Positions 1 to 6,744 of a stretch of DNA of 16,434 nucleotides are shown here, piece after piece. The DNA is from Candidatus Latescibacterota bacterium (GTDB lineage: Bacteria; JAAXHH01). Both the position numbers and the translations under genes were made by a program. The notes under the pieces are model-generated. The model ran no database searches, was not told where the DNA came from, and saw only the letters and a program-made list of their open reading frames with translations. Each line of letters begins with the position of its first letter. Position 1 is the stretch's first letter. Location of the stretch: NCBI GenBank assembly GCA_022821935.1, contig JAJECR010000108.1, positions 1 to 16,434 of the forward strand, given 5' to 3'.

Positions 1-365
1 GCACACCGGCCAATCTGGTCAGCTGCTGGCTTACCCTGGACGACGTGGACGTGTCGAACGGGGCCATGCACCTTATCCCTGGGTCGCACCGCCACCTGGT
101 ATCCCACGAGCGGTCGGCCGAGACCAGCGCCCTCCTCGACCTGGGCGACCAGGCGGCTTCGCAGGAGGCGACCGTCGTCGACCTGCCCGCGGGCGGGGCC
201 ATGTTCCACCACTGCCAGACCATGCACCACACCCCGGCCAATGTCACGGACCGGCAGCGCAGGGCCTTTGCAATCCACTACATGACCCCCGGCACGAAGC
301 GCATGCGGGACGGGGCATACATCGATGTTTCGTTTTCACACCCCATGCTGCGGATGCGAGTCTAG
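1..365 (+). CDS. Phytanoyl-CoA dioxygenase (PhyH) family protein, 3' part
   Basis: This is the C-terminal part of a non-heme Fe(II)/2-oxoglutarate oxygenase of the PhyH type; the 5' end lies outside the window. The frame is open from base 3 and ends at TAG 363-365. Visible family hallmarks are a 'CWLTLDDVDVSNGAM' strand, 'HLIPGSHR', and late in the chain 'HHTPAN' followed by an Arg-rich 'RQRRAFAIHYM' strand. These match the distal Fe-ligand His and the 2OG-binding Arg of PhyH proteins. The HxD part of the triad would be upstream and cannot be checked. The substrate cannot be predicted, since these enzymes hydroxylate many small molecules. A second, unrelated-looking oxygenase starts 63 bp downstream on the same strand, so the two may be co-transcribed. 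Confidence 0.85.
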   Translation, partial: TPANLVSCWLTLDDVDVSNGAMHLIPGSHRHLVSHERSAETSALLDLGDQAASQEATVVDLPAGGAMFHHCQTMHHTPANVTDRQRRAFAIHYMTPGTKRMRDGAYIDVSFSHPMLRMRV

Positions 366-428
366 GGATGCGCGTATAGTGAAGGTCCTGAGTTCGCGAG
401 GCGTGGTGAGCAAATTGAGGAAACTGTC

Positions 429-1271
429 ATGACGGAAAACAACCGGTGGGAACCCCTCGCCCCTGACCTGGAATCCATTCTGGCCGCCGAAAGCGATCCG
501 CTTCTGGCCCTGTCGGAGGGACGCGTCCCCGCCATCATATGCCGGCAGGCGTATTCGCCCGCCCACTGCCAGGCGTTGATAAAGCGGTTCATCGATCGCG
601 GGCTGATGCGTGATCCCGACGATCCGGCAGCCGCGGAGAGAGACAACCGCACGCGGATCGACATCGGAACGAGCCTGGCGAACCGGGGTTCCGACAAGGA
701 AGCCTTCCTGGCCCATGCCGACGGTACCCGTGCCCTGTACGAGACGCTGTTCGAAGGGTACGAGGACCCCGTGAAGCTGCTGTACGGGGTGCTGGACACG
801 CTTGCGGGAGAAAAGCGCGCCATGACCGCCCGGGAGCCGGACGGCCGGGAGTACGGTCCGGCCATCTTCCGCATCCACTACGGAGGACATACCTACAAGC
901 CCCACATAGACCACGTCACGCTCCGCGAAAAGCGATTCAACTATGACGTGACCCGTTTCGACCACCAGTTCGCCGGCGTCCTCTGCTTCCAGAATGCGCT
1001 GCACGAGGGCCGTAGCACCCAGGCCATCCTGCACCGATGTATGTGGACCCCGGAGGTGCAGGAGTCCATCGCCACCGACACCTTCCCCGACTATGCCCTG
1101 CGCAACGGCGTCAGCAACTACACCGTCGACCTCGAACAGGGCGACCTCTACTTCTTCAACACCCGCCTCATCCACGAGGTGCCGGCCGTGGAGGGCGACC
1201 TGCCGCGCATCGTCCTGGCCACCTTCATCGGCTATTCCCCCGACGACCCGGAAGTCTACGTCTGGTCGTGA
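429..1271 (+). CDS. 2OG-Fe(II) oxygenase, WelO5-like fold with intact HxD triad
   Basis: A 280-residue protein that looks like a soluble Fe(II)/2-oxoglutarate-dependent oxygenase. Likely Fe ligands are H159 and D161 in 'KPHIDH' and the distal H249 in 'LIHEVP'; R260, 11 residues later in 'LPRIVLATF', would bind the 2OG carboxylate. The spacing is normal for the superfamily. The preceding 'FRIHYGGHTY' strand, the 'GDLYFFN' strand and the C-terminal 'VYVWS' resemble the cyanobacterial WelO5 carbon halogenase as I remember its sequence. That enzyme has Gly in place of the Asp ligand, so hydroxylation rather than halogenation is expected here. The start ATG has GAGG 8 nt upstream (417-420). The last 155 bp of this locus recur downstream of the next gene. 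The substrate is unknown. Confidence 0.85.
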   Translation: MTENNRWEPLAPDLESILAAESDPLLALSEGRVPAIICRQAYSPAHCQALIKRFIDRGLMRDPDDPAAAERDNRTRIDIGTSLANRGSDKEAFLAHADGTRALYETLFEGYEDPVKLLYGVLDTLAGEKRAMTAREPDGREYGPAIFRIHYGGHTYKPHIDHVTLREKRFNYDVTRFDHQFAGVLCFQNALHEGRSTQAILHRCMWTPEVQESIATDTFPDYALRNGVSNYTVDLEQGDLYFFNTRLIHEVPAVEGDLPRIVLATFIGYSPDDPEVYVWS

Positions 1272-1273
1272 AG
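1119..1273 (+). repeat. 155-bp direct repeat, copy A (3' end of oxygenase gene)
   Basis: This segment is repeated at 5802-5956 in the same orientation, with 149 of 155 bases identical by hand alignment. It encodes the last 50 residues of the oxygenase, its stop codon and two further bases. The offset between copies is 4683 bp, and the interval contains only the large autotransporter-like gene and its flanks. Confidence 0.95.
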
Positions 1274-1315
1274 CGGTGAGCCAGTAGTCCCTGGTTTCTC
1301 CACTGTGCCCGCCGC

Positions 1316-1420
1316 ATGACACATTCTATTCATTTAATGCAATTCATTGCATAACTTACTATTTCTTTTTCGTTATATTTACTACATCTTAATACCTTGA
1401 AATCACACAATGTTACTATT
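1316..1420 (+). promoter_or_regulatory. AT-rich leader with ATGCAA/TTGCAT inverted repeat, probable promoter region
   Basis: The 246 bases between the oxygenase stop and the next gene contain a sharply AT-rich block in an otherwise GC-rich window. At 1337-1352 there is a perfect inverted repeat, ATGCAA-N4-TTGCAT, that could be an operator. TTGCAT (1347-1352) and TATATT (1374-1379) look like promoter hexamers, but their 21-nt spacing is too long, so no exact promoter is assigned. The location just upstream of the autotransporter-like gene suggests that it drives this gene. Confidence 0.35.
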
Positions 1421-1520
1421 GGCGCGTTATCGATCGGCTCGATTGACGATCCCGAGCAGTTGAGTTCCCTCGAAGAGTGCGGGACCAACCCACATCTGAC
1501 AGCATGAGGAGGTCATCGTG

Positions 1521-4500
1521 ATGAATGCTCGCACATTGCTCACCTCGGCATACATGATTACTGCGGCCGGCCTGCTCGCGCTGGCTGGCGTGTTTTCCGA
1601 TGTGCGCCCCGCCTTGGCGCAGACCCATGTAGAGTGTGCGCTCCCTCCCGGCGTGACGCCTCCCGATCCGTTGTCTGTGACAGCGCAACAGGTGGAAGCC
1701 GGCAGCGCTACCTTGAGAGCATTCGCGTTGGAAGCGAGAAACCGTTTTAATCAGAGGACACCTTCCCGTGAAGTGCAGTTATACGTCGGTTGTCTCATGA
1801 GGGAGGATGGAAGCGATTTGCACGCTGGTTCTACCTATCTTGTGCAATTGACGCCTGACGGCAGGGTGTTTGTTCACTCGAAGAACATGGCCCTTTCGGG
1901 CAGGCTGGTCAACCGTGTGATCTATGGCGCAATTCTTCGAGCATTGGGCATCAGCCTGACTGATTTGACTGATCCTGCCGCGATCACCGCTGCTTTCATG
2001 GAGGCTGCGGGCAGGGATGGCGGCGGGTTCAACGTGCCTCAAATCCCGGGGGCTTCAGGTTATGCCGCTGTTTATCTATCGCAAAGTTACCAAACCCCTA
2101 TCGTGTTGCTTGCCGGATTCGACCTCACTGAATCTCACCTGGCCGAAGAAGACTTCGACTATCTTGTACCCGCCGTAACTGCACGTGAGGTGGTGGACCG
2201 GGAAACGCTAAAAGCCTTCGTTACGAACGTAGGAGAGGTTTTCCTCGCGTCACAGGAGCAGGGCGGCGACCCGGCCGGGATCTCGAAAGCCAGGGTGGCC
2301 ATGAGGAACCCGAACGGGCCCTTTAGACACGGTTCCGTGTACCTCTACATCCTTGACCTTGTCAGCGGCATCATCCTGTTTCACGGCGCGTTTCCGGACC
2401 GACACGAACTGCGGCCTCTGATAGCGACCGTCCGGGACGAGGTTACGGGCAAGCTTGTTTTACCACAGGTCATCGCGGCGGCGAAAAGCAGCCCGGAGGG
2501 CGGTTTCCTGGAGTATTACTGGGATGATCCGACAGACGACTCCGACAGGGCCGACATCCCCAAGGTGGGTTATGCCCGTCGGTTTACCGGTGAACGCATG
2601 AGAGCAGACGGAAGCGCGCTCCCGGTAGACTTCATCATCGGTTCGGGTTTCTATGGGCGCGCACCTGACACTCCGCCCCTTAGCGAGGCCTGTCCGCGCC
2701 CGGAGGGCCTGGCGGTGAACCCGCTCGAGATACCCGCCGTCACGGCCGCGCAGGCGGCGGAGAGCCCCGGGAACCTCAAGGCCTTCGCTCTGGCGGCGAA
2801 ACGGTACCTGGCGAGCCTCCATCCGGGACAGGAATTGGCGTTCAGCGCGTGCCTCTTAAGGCATGAGGGTCCCTGGCAGGCCGGAGCCAACTACGTCGTC
2901 ACCATGTCCCCCGACGGCAGGCTGCTCTTTCATTCCGGCAACGTGGCTTTGAGCGGCAGGCTGCTCAAGCCCGACGTCTGGGGGGCGATAGCCGCCGCGA
3001 CCGGCGCGGCCGCCCTGCGTACGACGGGCGCCTTCGGGAAACCGGACGGCGGCGCCCTGCCGGCGCAGATCGGCGGCGGCTACGCCGTCGGCTTCAAGCG
3101 AACCGTCGGAGGCGCCATGATCATCACGGCCGCCGGCCTCGACATCGGGGAATCCCATCTCGCGCAGGAAACCATCGACCCCGGCAATCCCCCGGTCCGG
3201 GCCGATCAGGTGGTGGACCGCGCAACTTTGAAAACCTTCGTGACAGGAGCGGCGAACTACGTCGGCGGACTTCTCCGGACAGGAGGCCGCGTCGCCTTCG
3301 AGCAAGCGAAGAGCGTCCTCCGGGAGCCGAACGGGCGATGGAGACACGGCCCCGTCTACCTCTTCATGATGGAGCCTAACGGATACACGGTCTTCCATGG
3401 GGCGTTTCCGAATAAGTATGAACTCCAGGTTCCGACGACCACCCTGAGGGACCAGGTCACCGGCAAACTTATCCTGCCTCAGATCATCGAGGCGGCGCAG
3501 AGCGGCCCCGAGGGCGGCTTCGTGAAGTACTATTTCGACGACCCGGCCGACGACAGCGACAGCGCCGACGTCCCCAAAGTGACCTACGCGGTCCAGCACG
3601 TATTTCGGGTCCAGAGGCCGGACGGGAGAACGATTGAAAACGCGCTCATCTTCGGGGCGGGCATCTACCTGAGCGATCCCGTTGAGGATGTGCCGCAGAT
3701 CGCCCTGGTGGTGGATCCCGAGACCGTCACCGAAGGAAGCGGTGCCCAGACGGTAACGGTGACGGCCACGCTGTCCGGGATCCCGGTGTATCCGGTGGAA
3801 ACGGTCATCGATCTGTCGCTTTCCGGTACGGCCACGGGCGACGACTACAGCGTGAGCGGCAACATGAGCGTCACGATTCCCGGCGAATCCACGGAAGGAT
3901 CGACGCAGCTCACCCTCACGGCCACCGGCGACAGCGTGTACGAATCGGGCGACGAGACGATCGTCGTCACGGCGAGTTACGACGGAGAGGACCTCGACAC
4001 CGCGACGATCACGGTAATCGACTCCTACGACGCGCCGGCCACCGTGGGCTCCCCGCCGGCGGTAACGCTGGAAGCGGGGGATTTGGAGACGATCGACGCG
4101 GGGGCGCTGTTCAGCGGCACCGATCTGAGCTTAGAAGCCGCTTCTTCGGACAACGGCGTGGCCTCAGCCGTCCTGTCCGGTGCCACGCTGACCGTAACGG
4201 GCGTGCGCAAGGGCTCCGCCACGGTGACGGTGTCCGCCCGTAACGCGGCGGGAACGGTCAGCGGCGACGTAAGCGTGACGGTAACGGCCATCGCGGCGGA
4301 GCGGATGGCCTACGAGCACATCCTGGGCGCCATGGGCCGGAACATGCTGTCCAGCGTCTCGACGACCATCGGCGGCCGCTTCAGCGCGGGCGGCGGCGGA
4401 GGTGAGATCACCGTGGGCGGCCGCAGGATAGACGGGCTCGCGTCCGGTATATCGGCCCTGGCCGGACTCACCGGTCACCAGCGACAGGCTGCGTCGAAGG

Positions 4501-5729
4501 AGCTGGCTCTGCTTGCCGACCCGGACCGCCGCTACAGCGTCAGCGGCGACTATCTGCTTCAGCACAGTTCCTTTGCCTACGCCTTCGAAGACCCTGCGTC
4601 GGTCGGACAGCGAGCCGGAGGACTCAGGTGGTCCGTCTGGGGCGCGGGCGACATGCAGAACTTCCAGGGCGAGCCCGACGTGGACACGAGTTACGACGGA
4701 GACTTGAGGACGGCGTACCTGGGATTCGACGTGGCCGCGCAACAGGGCTGGATGGCGGGGATCGCCTTTTCGCACTTGATCGGCCGGTCCGATTACGACG
4801 TAACCGTGGCGAGCGGCAGCCTGGAATCCCGCCTTACCAGCGTGCTACCGTACGTGCGCTGGAGCCGCGGCGGCGGTCTCACGGAAGTGTGGTCGATCGC
4901 GGGCCTGGGCACGGGCGAGGTCGAAGTGGAGGACGCGACGAGCGATCTGTCCATGCGCATGGCCATGGTGGGCTTGCGCACCCGGTTGGCGGGGACGGGC
5001 GGCATGGGGCTGGACGTGGTGGGCGACGCGGGGCTGGCCCGCCTGTCGACCTCAGACAGCGAATCGGCTTCGCTGAGCGATATCGCGAGCGACGTGCAGC
5101 GCGTGCGCGTCGGCCTGGAGGGGTCGCGTACGGCGAGGCTCTCCGAAGGAACCGCCATAACCCCCTATGCGCAGCTCGCCGGACGTTATGACGGCGGGGC
5201 CGGCCAGACGGGGCAGGGCCTGGAGGTTTCCGGAGGCCTGCGCCTGTCAGGCGGCCGGGTGGGCATCAACGCCCAGGGCCGGTTCCTGGCGGTACACACG
5301 GCCGAGGGATACAGCGAAAGCGGGGTCTCCCTCGGCGCCTACCTGAGTCCCGGCGCAGGCGGGAGGGGCCTTTCCCTGTCCGTCTCGCCTCGCATGGGCG
5401 CCGGCACGAGCGCCTCGGGGATGATATGGCGCGAAAGACCGCTACAGGATGGGTCTGCTGCGCCTGCGAGCAGCCATAACAACGCCCGTGTGCTCAGGGC
5501 GGAGGTCGGTTACGGGCTCGCGTATCCGTCCATGGGCGTGTTGATGACGCCCTTCGGAGAAATGTATCTCCAGGGAGACGACCGGCGGCAGATGCGTCTG
5601 GGCGCCAGGCTCGCCCGTTCAGGCGTTCATGCCGGCGGCGCATCCCTGGAACTCTCCGGCATGCGGTTAGACCGGCGTGGCAGCGCCTCCGACCACCGTA
5701 TCGGCCTGCTGGCCCGCATGAGCTTCTGA
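1521..5729 (+). CDS. Autotransporter-type outer-membrane protein with four Cache-like domains
   Basis: Predicted secreted protein of 1402 residues. ATG 1521 is preferred over GTG 1518 because GAGGAGG (1506-1512) lies 8 nt upstream. Residues 1-33 form a signal peptide with cleavage after 'ALA'. Then come four related modules as two tandem pairs: A1 (~52-215), B1 (~220-400), A2 (~407-555), B2 (~560-722). B1 and B2 share 'VVDR.TLK.FV', 'HG.VYL', 'FHGAFP', 'VTGKL.LPQ.I' and 'PEGGF..YY', the pattern of Cache_2-type sensor domains. A Calx-beta-like domain (~728-835) and a Big-like beta domain (~835-922) follow. The C-terminus (~1033-1402) alternates as beta-barrel strands and ends in 'RMSF', the terminal Phe of outer-membrane proteins. 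Probable role: a surface-exposed sensory or binding passenger on a barrel. No protease or adhesin motif is recognised, and the ligand is unknown. The first ~0.95 kb is visibly less GC-rich than the rest. Confidence 0.85.
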   Translation: MNARTLLTSAYMITAAGLLALAGVFSDVRPALAQTHVECALPPGVTPPDPLSVTAQQVEAGSATLRAFALEARNRFNQRTPSREVQLYVGCLMREDGSDLHAGSTYLVQLTPDGRVFVHSKNMALSGRLVNRVIYGAILRALGISLTDLTDPAAITAAFMEAAGRDGGGFNVPQIPGASGYAAVYLSQSYQTPIVLLAGFDLTESHLAEEDFDYLVPAVTAREVVDRETLKAFVTNVGEVFLASQEQGGDPAGISKARVAMRNPNGPFRHGSVYLYILDLVSGIILFHGAFPDRHELRPLIATVRDEVTGKLVLPQVIAAAKSSPEGGFLEYYWDDPTDDSDRADIPKVGYARRFTGERMRADGSALPVDFIIGSGFYGRAPDTPPLSEACPRPEGLAVNPLEIPAVTAAQAAESPGNLKAFALAAKRYLASLHPGQELAFSACLLRHEGPWQAGANYVVTMSPDGRLLFHSGNVALSGRLLKPDVWGAIAAATGAAALRTTGAFGKPDGGALPAQIGGGYAVGFKRTVGGAMIITAAGLDIGESHLAQETIDPGNPPVRADQVVDRATLKTFVTGAANYVGGLLRTGGRVAFEQAKSVLREPNGRWRHGPVYLFMMEPNGYTVFHGAFPNKYELQVPTTTLRDQVTGKLILPQIIEAAQSGPEGGFVKYYFDDPADDSDSADVPKVTYAVQHVFRVQRPDGRTIENALIFGAGIYLSDPVEDVPQIALVVDPETVTEGSGAQTVTVTATLSGIPVYPVETVIDLSLSGTATGDDYSVSGNMSVTIPGESTEGSTQLTLTATGDSVYESGDETIVVTASYDGEDLDTATITVIDSYDAPATVGSPPAVTLEAGDLETIDAGALFSGTDLSLEAASSDNGVASAVLSGATLTVTGVRKGSATVTVSARNAAGTVSGDVSVTVTAIAAERMAYEHILGAMGRNMLSSVSTTIGGRFSAGGGGGEITVGGRRIDGLASGISALAGLTGHQRQAASKELALLADPDRRYSVSGDYLLQHSSFAYAFEDPASVGQRAGGLRWSVWGAGDMQNFQGEPDVDTSYDGDLRTAYLGFDVAAQQGWMAGIAFSHLIGRSDYDVTVASGSLESRLTSVLPYVRWSRGGGLTEVWSIAGLGTGEVEVEDATSDLSMRMAMVGLRTRLAGTGGMGLDVVGDAGLARLSTSDSESASLSDIASDVQRVRVGLEGSRTARLSEGTAITPYAQLAGRYDGGAGQTGQGLEVSGGLRLSGGRVGINAQGRFLAVHTAEGYSESGVSLGAYLSPGAGGRGLSLSVSPRMGAGTSASGMIWRERPLQDGSAAPASSHNNARVLRAEVGYGLAYPSMGVLMTPFGEMYLQGDDRRQMRLGARLARSGVHAGGASLELSGMRLDRRGSASDHRIGLLARMSF

Positions 5730-5763
5730 CGCAACAACCTGAACTGATAGTCGTGACGTGTTT

Positions 5764-5799
5764 CGCCGGCCGGCTAGACCGAGGCCCTGCCGGCCGGCG
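5764..5799 (+). terminator. GC-rich stem-loop after the autotransporter gene
   Basis: A perfect 11-bp inverted repeat, CGCCGGCCGGC (5764-5774) and GCCGGCCGGCG (5789-5799), encloses a 14-nt loop. It lies 34 nt past the stop codon. It could act as a transcription terminator or mRNA-stabilising hairpin, but no T-run follows, so it is not a canonical intrinsic terminator. Its right edge is two bases from the start of the duplicated oxygenase fragment. Confidence 0.45.
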
Positions 5800-5954
5800 G
5801 TTACACCGTCGACCTCGAGCAGGGCGACCTCTACTTCTTCAACACCCGCCTCATCCACGAGGTGCCGGCCGTGGAGGGTGACCTGCCGTGCATCGTCCTG
5901 ACCACCTTCATCGGCTACTCCCCCGACGATCCGGAAGTCTACGTCTGGTCGTGA
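5778..5954 (+). pseudogene. Oxygenase 3'-end fragment (truncated duplicate)
   Basis: An open frame without a start codon, between an in-frame TAG (5775-5777) and TGA (5952-5954). It encodes a short non-matching lead-in ('TEALPAGG') and then the last 50 residues of the complete oxygenase upstream. Six bases differ from the parent: four silent, plus CGC to TGC at 5889 and GCC to ACC at 5901. The CGC to TGC change replaces the Arg expected to bind 2-oxoglutarate with Cys. Neither the HxD motif nor a start codon is present, so no functional oxygenase can be made. The lead-in would still fit an oxygenase strand, so this may be the end of a once complete paralog homogenised by gene conversion. Confidence 0.85.
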
Positions 5955-5956
5955 AG
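5802..5956 (+). repeat. 155-bp direct repeat, copy B
   Basis: Second copy of the segment at 1119-1273, same orientation, 149/155 identical. Homology starts at the TAC codon at 5802 and ends two bases after the stop codon. Flanking sequence on both sides is unrelated to that around copy A. Confidence 0.95.
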
Positions 5957-6342
5957 TGACGGCAGGGCCAAACGCTTATTGTACAATTGTACAAAAATAG
6001 CCCCGAAAGAAACTTCCCGAAAACCTGCAGCGGTCTGACCCCCAAGCCGGTACCTGTCATAAGCGTATGCACGTGGCCTGTCTAACTTTCCGCAGGACTC
6101 GCCGGTCGTCATGAAACGCATACTGTTTGCGTTACCGGCCAGTTCCATATCCGTAAGTTCGAAGATTTCTTACGAGATGCGAGGCGTTGCATCGACTGTA
6201 CTGGCAGAAGGTATTCGCAGAGAGACGCAGCCGTGTCAGCTTTTATGACCAATCAAAGTCCGTGGACATCGGCGCACGCGATTCTAAAGGCTTTGATTCA
6301 TGGGACTCGGTAACTGGTTGGACAGAATCGGAAGGGGGAGTC
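5957..6342. other. Non-coding stretch with a palindrome; no convincing gene
   Basis: Apart from the palindrome at 5979-5994, no supported gene was found. A 44-codon plus-strand frame from ATG 6111 begins like a signal peptide ('MKRILFALPA') but lacks a clear ribosome binding site and a family resemblance. A 69-codon minus-strand frame crosses the palindrome and the pseudogene end and looks fortuitous. The stretch is less GC-rich than the surroundings and is the 5' region of the coiled-coil gene. Confidence 0.5.
5979..5994. promoter_or_regulatory. Perfect 16-bp palindrome, two tandem TTGTACAA units, possible operator
   Basis: TTGTACAATTGTACAA reads identically on both strands, and each 8-bp half is itself a palindrome. 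It lies 23 bp after the oxygenase fragment in non-coding DNA. Palindromes of this size are typical binding sites for dimeric regulators (MarR, GntR or LysR types use similar TTGTACAA or TTGTAC cores), but the binding protein is not known here. It is 348 bp upstream of the coiled-coil gene, so control of that gene is only possible. Confidence 0.45.
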
Positions 6343-6732
6343 ATGAAAGATTGGAATGCACTGTCTTTAGATGATAAGGTCAACTACTTAAACGACCAGC
6401 ATCACGAGCTTTTCAAATTCATTGAGGCTGAGTTTGGGAAAACGAACCGTCGACTTGATGTAGTAGACAATCGTCTGGATCAGATCGACAAGCGGCTGGA
6501 TCAAACCGACCGGCGTCTGGATCAGATGGATCGGCGATTGGACCAGTTCGAGAAGCGTTTGGATCAGATGGACCGGCGCCTAGATCAGTTTGAGAAGCGT
6601 CTGGATCAAATGGACCGGCGACTCGATCAGATCGACAAGCGCCTGGGTCAGATGGACCGGTGCTTAGGTCAGATTGGCCAGCGTCTGGACTCTATAGATG
6701 AGAAACTTGAAAGAGTCTGCAATCCGGTTTGA
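6343..6732 (+). CDS. Heptad-repeat coiled-coil protein, function unknown
   Basis: A 129-residue hydrophilic protein. ATG 6343 is preferred over the in-frame ATG 6187 because it directly follows AAGGGGGAG (6332-6340) and the extra 52 residues have no recognisable character. Residues 1-35 ('MKDWNALSLDDKVNYL') form a short helical head. Residues ~36-124 are about twelve heptads of the form R-[RK]-L-D-Q-x-[DE], with Leu/Ile/Met/Phe at core positions, so a long parallel or antiparallel coiled coil is expected. No signal peptide or membrane segment is seen. Base composition is clearly less GC-rich than in neighbouring genes. It could be a structural or scaffolding protein; no family is recognised. 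It converges with the adenosyltransferase gene, 12 bp away. Confidence 0.7.
   Translation: MKDWNALSLDDKVNYLNDQHHELFKFIEAEFGKTNRRLDVVDNRLDQIDKRLDQTDRRLDQMDRRLDQFEKRLDQMDRRLDQFEKRLDQMDRRLDQIDKRLGQMDRCLGQIGQRLDSIDEKLERVCNPV
6448..6714 (+). repeat. 21-bp tandem repeats encoding the coiled-coil heptads
   Basis: About twelve degenerate copies of a 21-bp unit resembling CGGCGTCTGGATCAGATGGAC, each giving one heptad. A higher-order 42-bp unit coding for 'RRLDQFEKRLDQMD' occurs twice in a row in the middle. The number of repeats could vary between strains by slippage. Confidence 0.85.
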
Positions 6733-6744
6733 CTCGCCTCCAGC

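Noticed and set aside
336..1322. Minus-strand 328-codon frame opposite the oxygenase
   Set aside because: The plus strand has a good start, a ribosome binding site and catalytic motifs; the minus frame has none.
1347..1379. TTGCAT and TATATT as a sigma70 promoter for the autotransporter gene
   Set aside because: The 21-nt spacer is outside the normal range, so only an AT-rich regulatory region is reported.
1119..5956. The repeat-flanked segment as a transposon or integrative element
   Set aside because: No transposase, integrase or terminal inverted repeats are found; it is kept only as a finding about direct repeats.
5939..6148. Minus-strand 69-codon frame across the palindrome
   Set aside because: It runs antisense through the pseudogene end and the palindrome, without a Shine-Dalgarno sequence or family features.
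6111..6245. Plus-strand 44-codon frame beginning 'MKRILFALPA', like a short secreted peptide
   Set aside because: There is no clear ribosome binding site, the hydrophobic stretch is too short, and nothing in the sequence supports expression.
6187..6342. 52-residue N-terminal extension of the coiled-coil gene
   Set aside because: The internal ATG at 6343 has an immediate purine-rich ribosome binding site, and the extension has no heptads or conserved look.
6448..6714. The regular 21-bp repeats as a CRISPR array
   Set aside because: There are no spacers between units; the repeats are contiguous, in frame and encode heptads.
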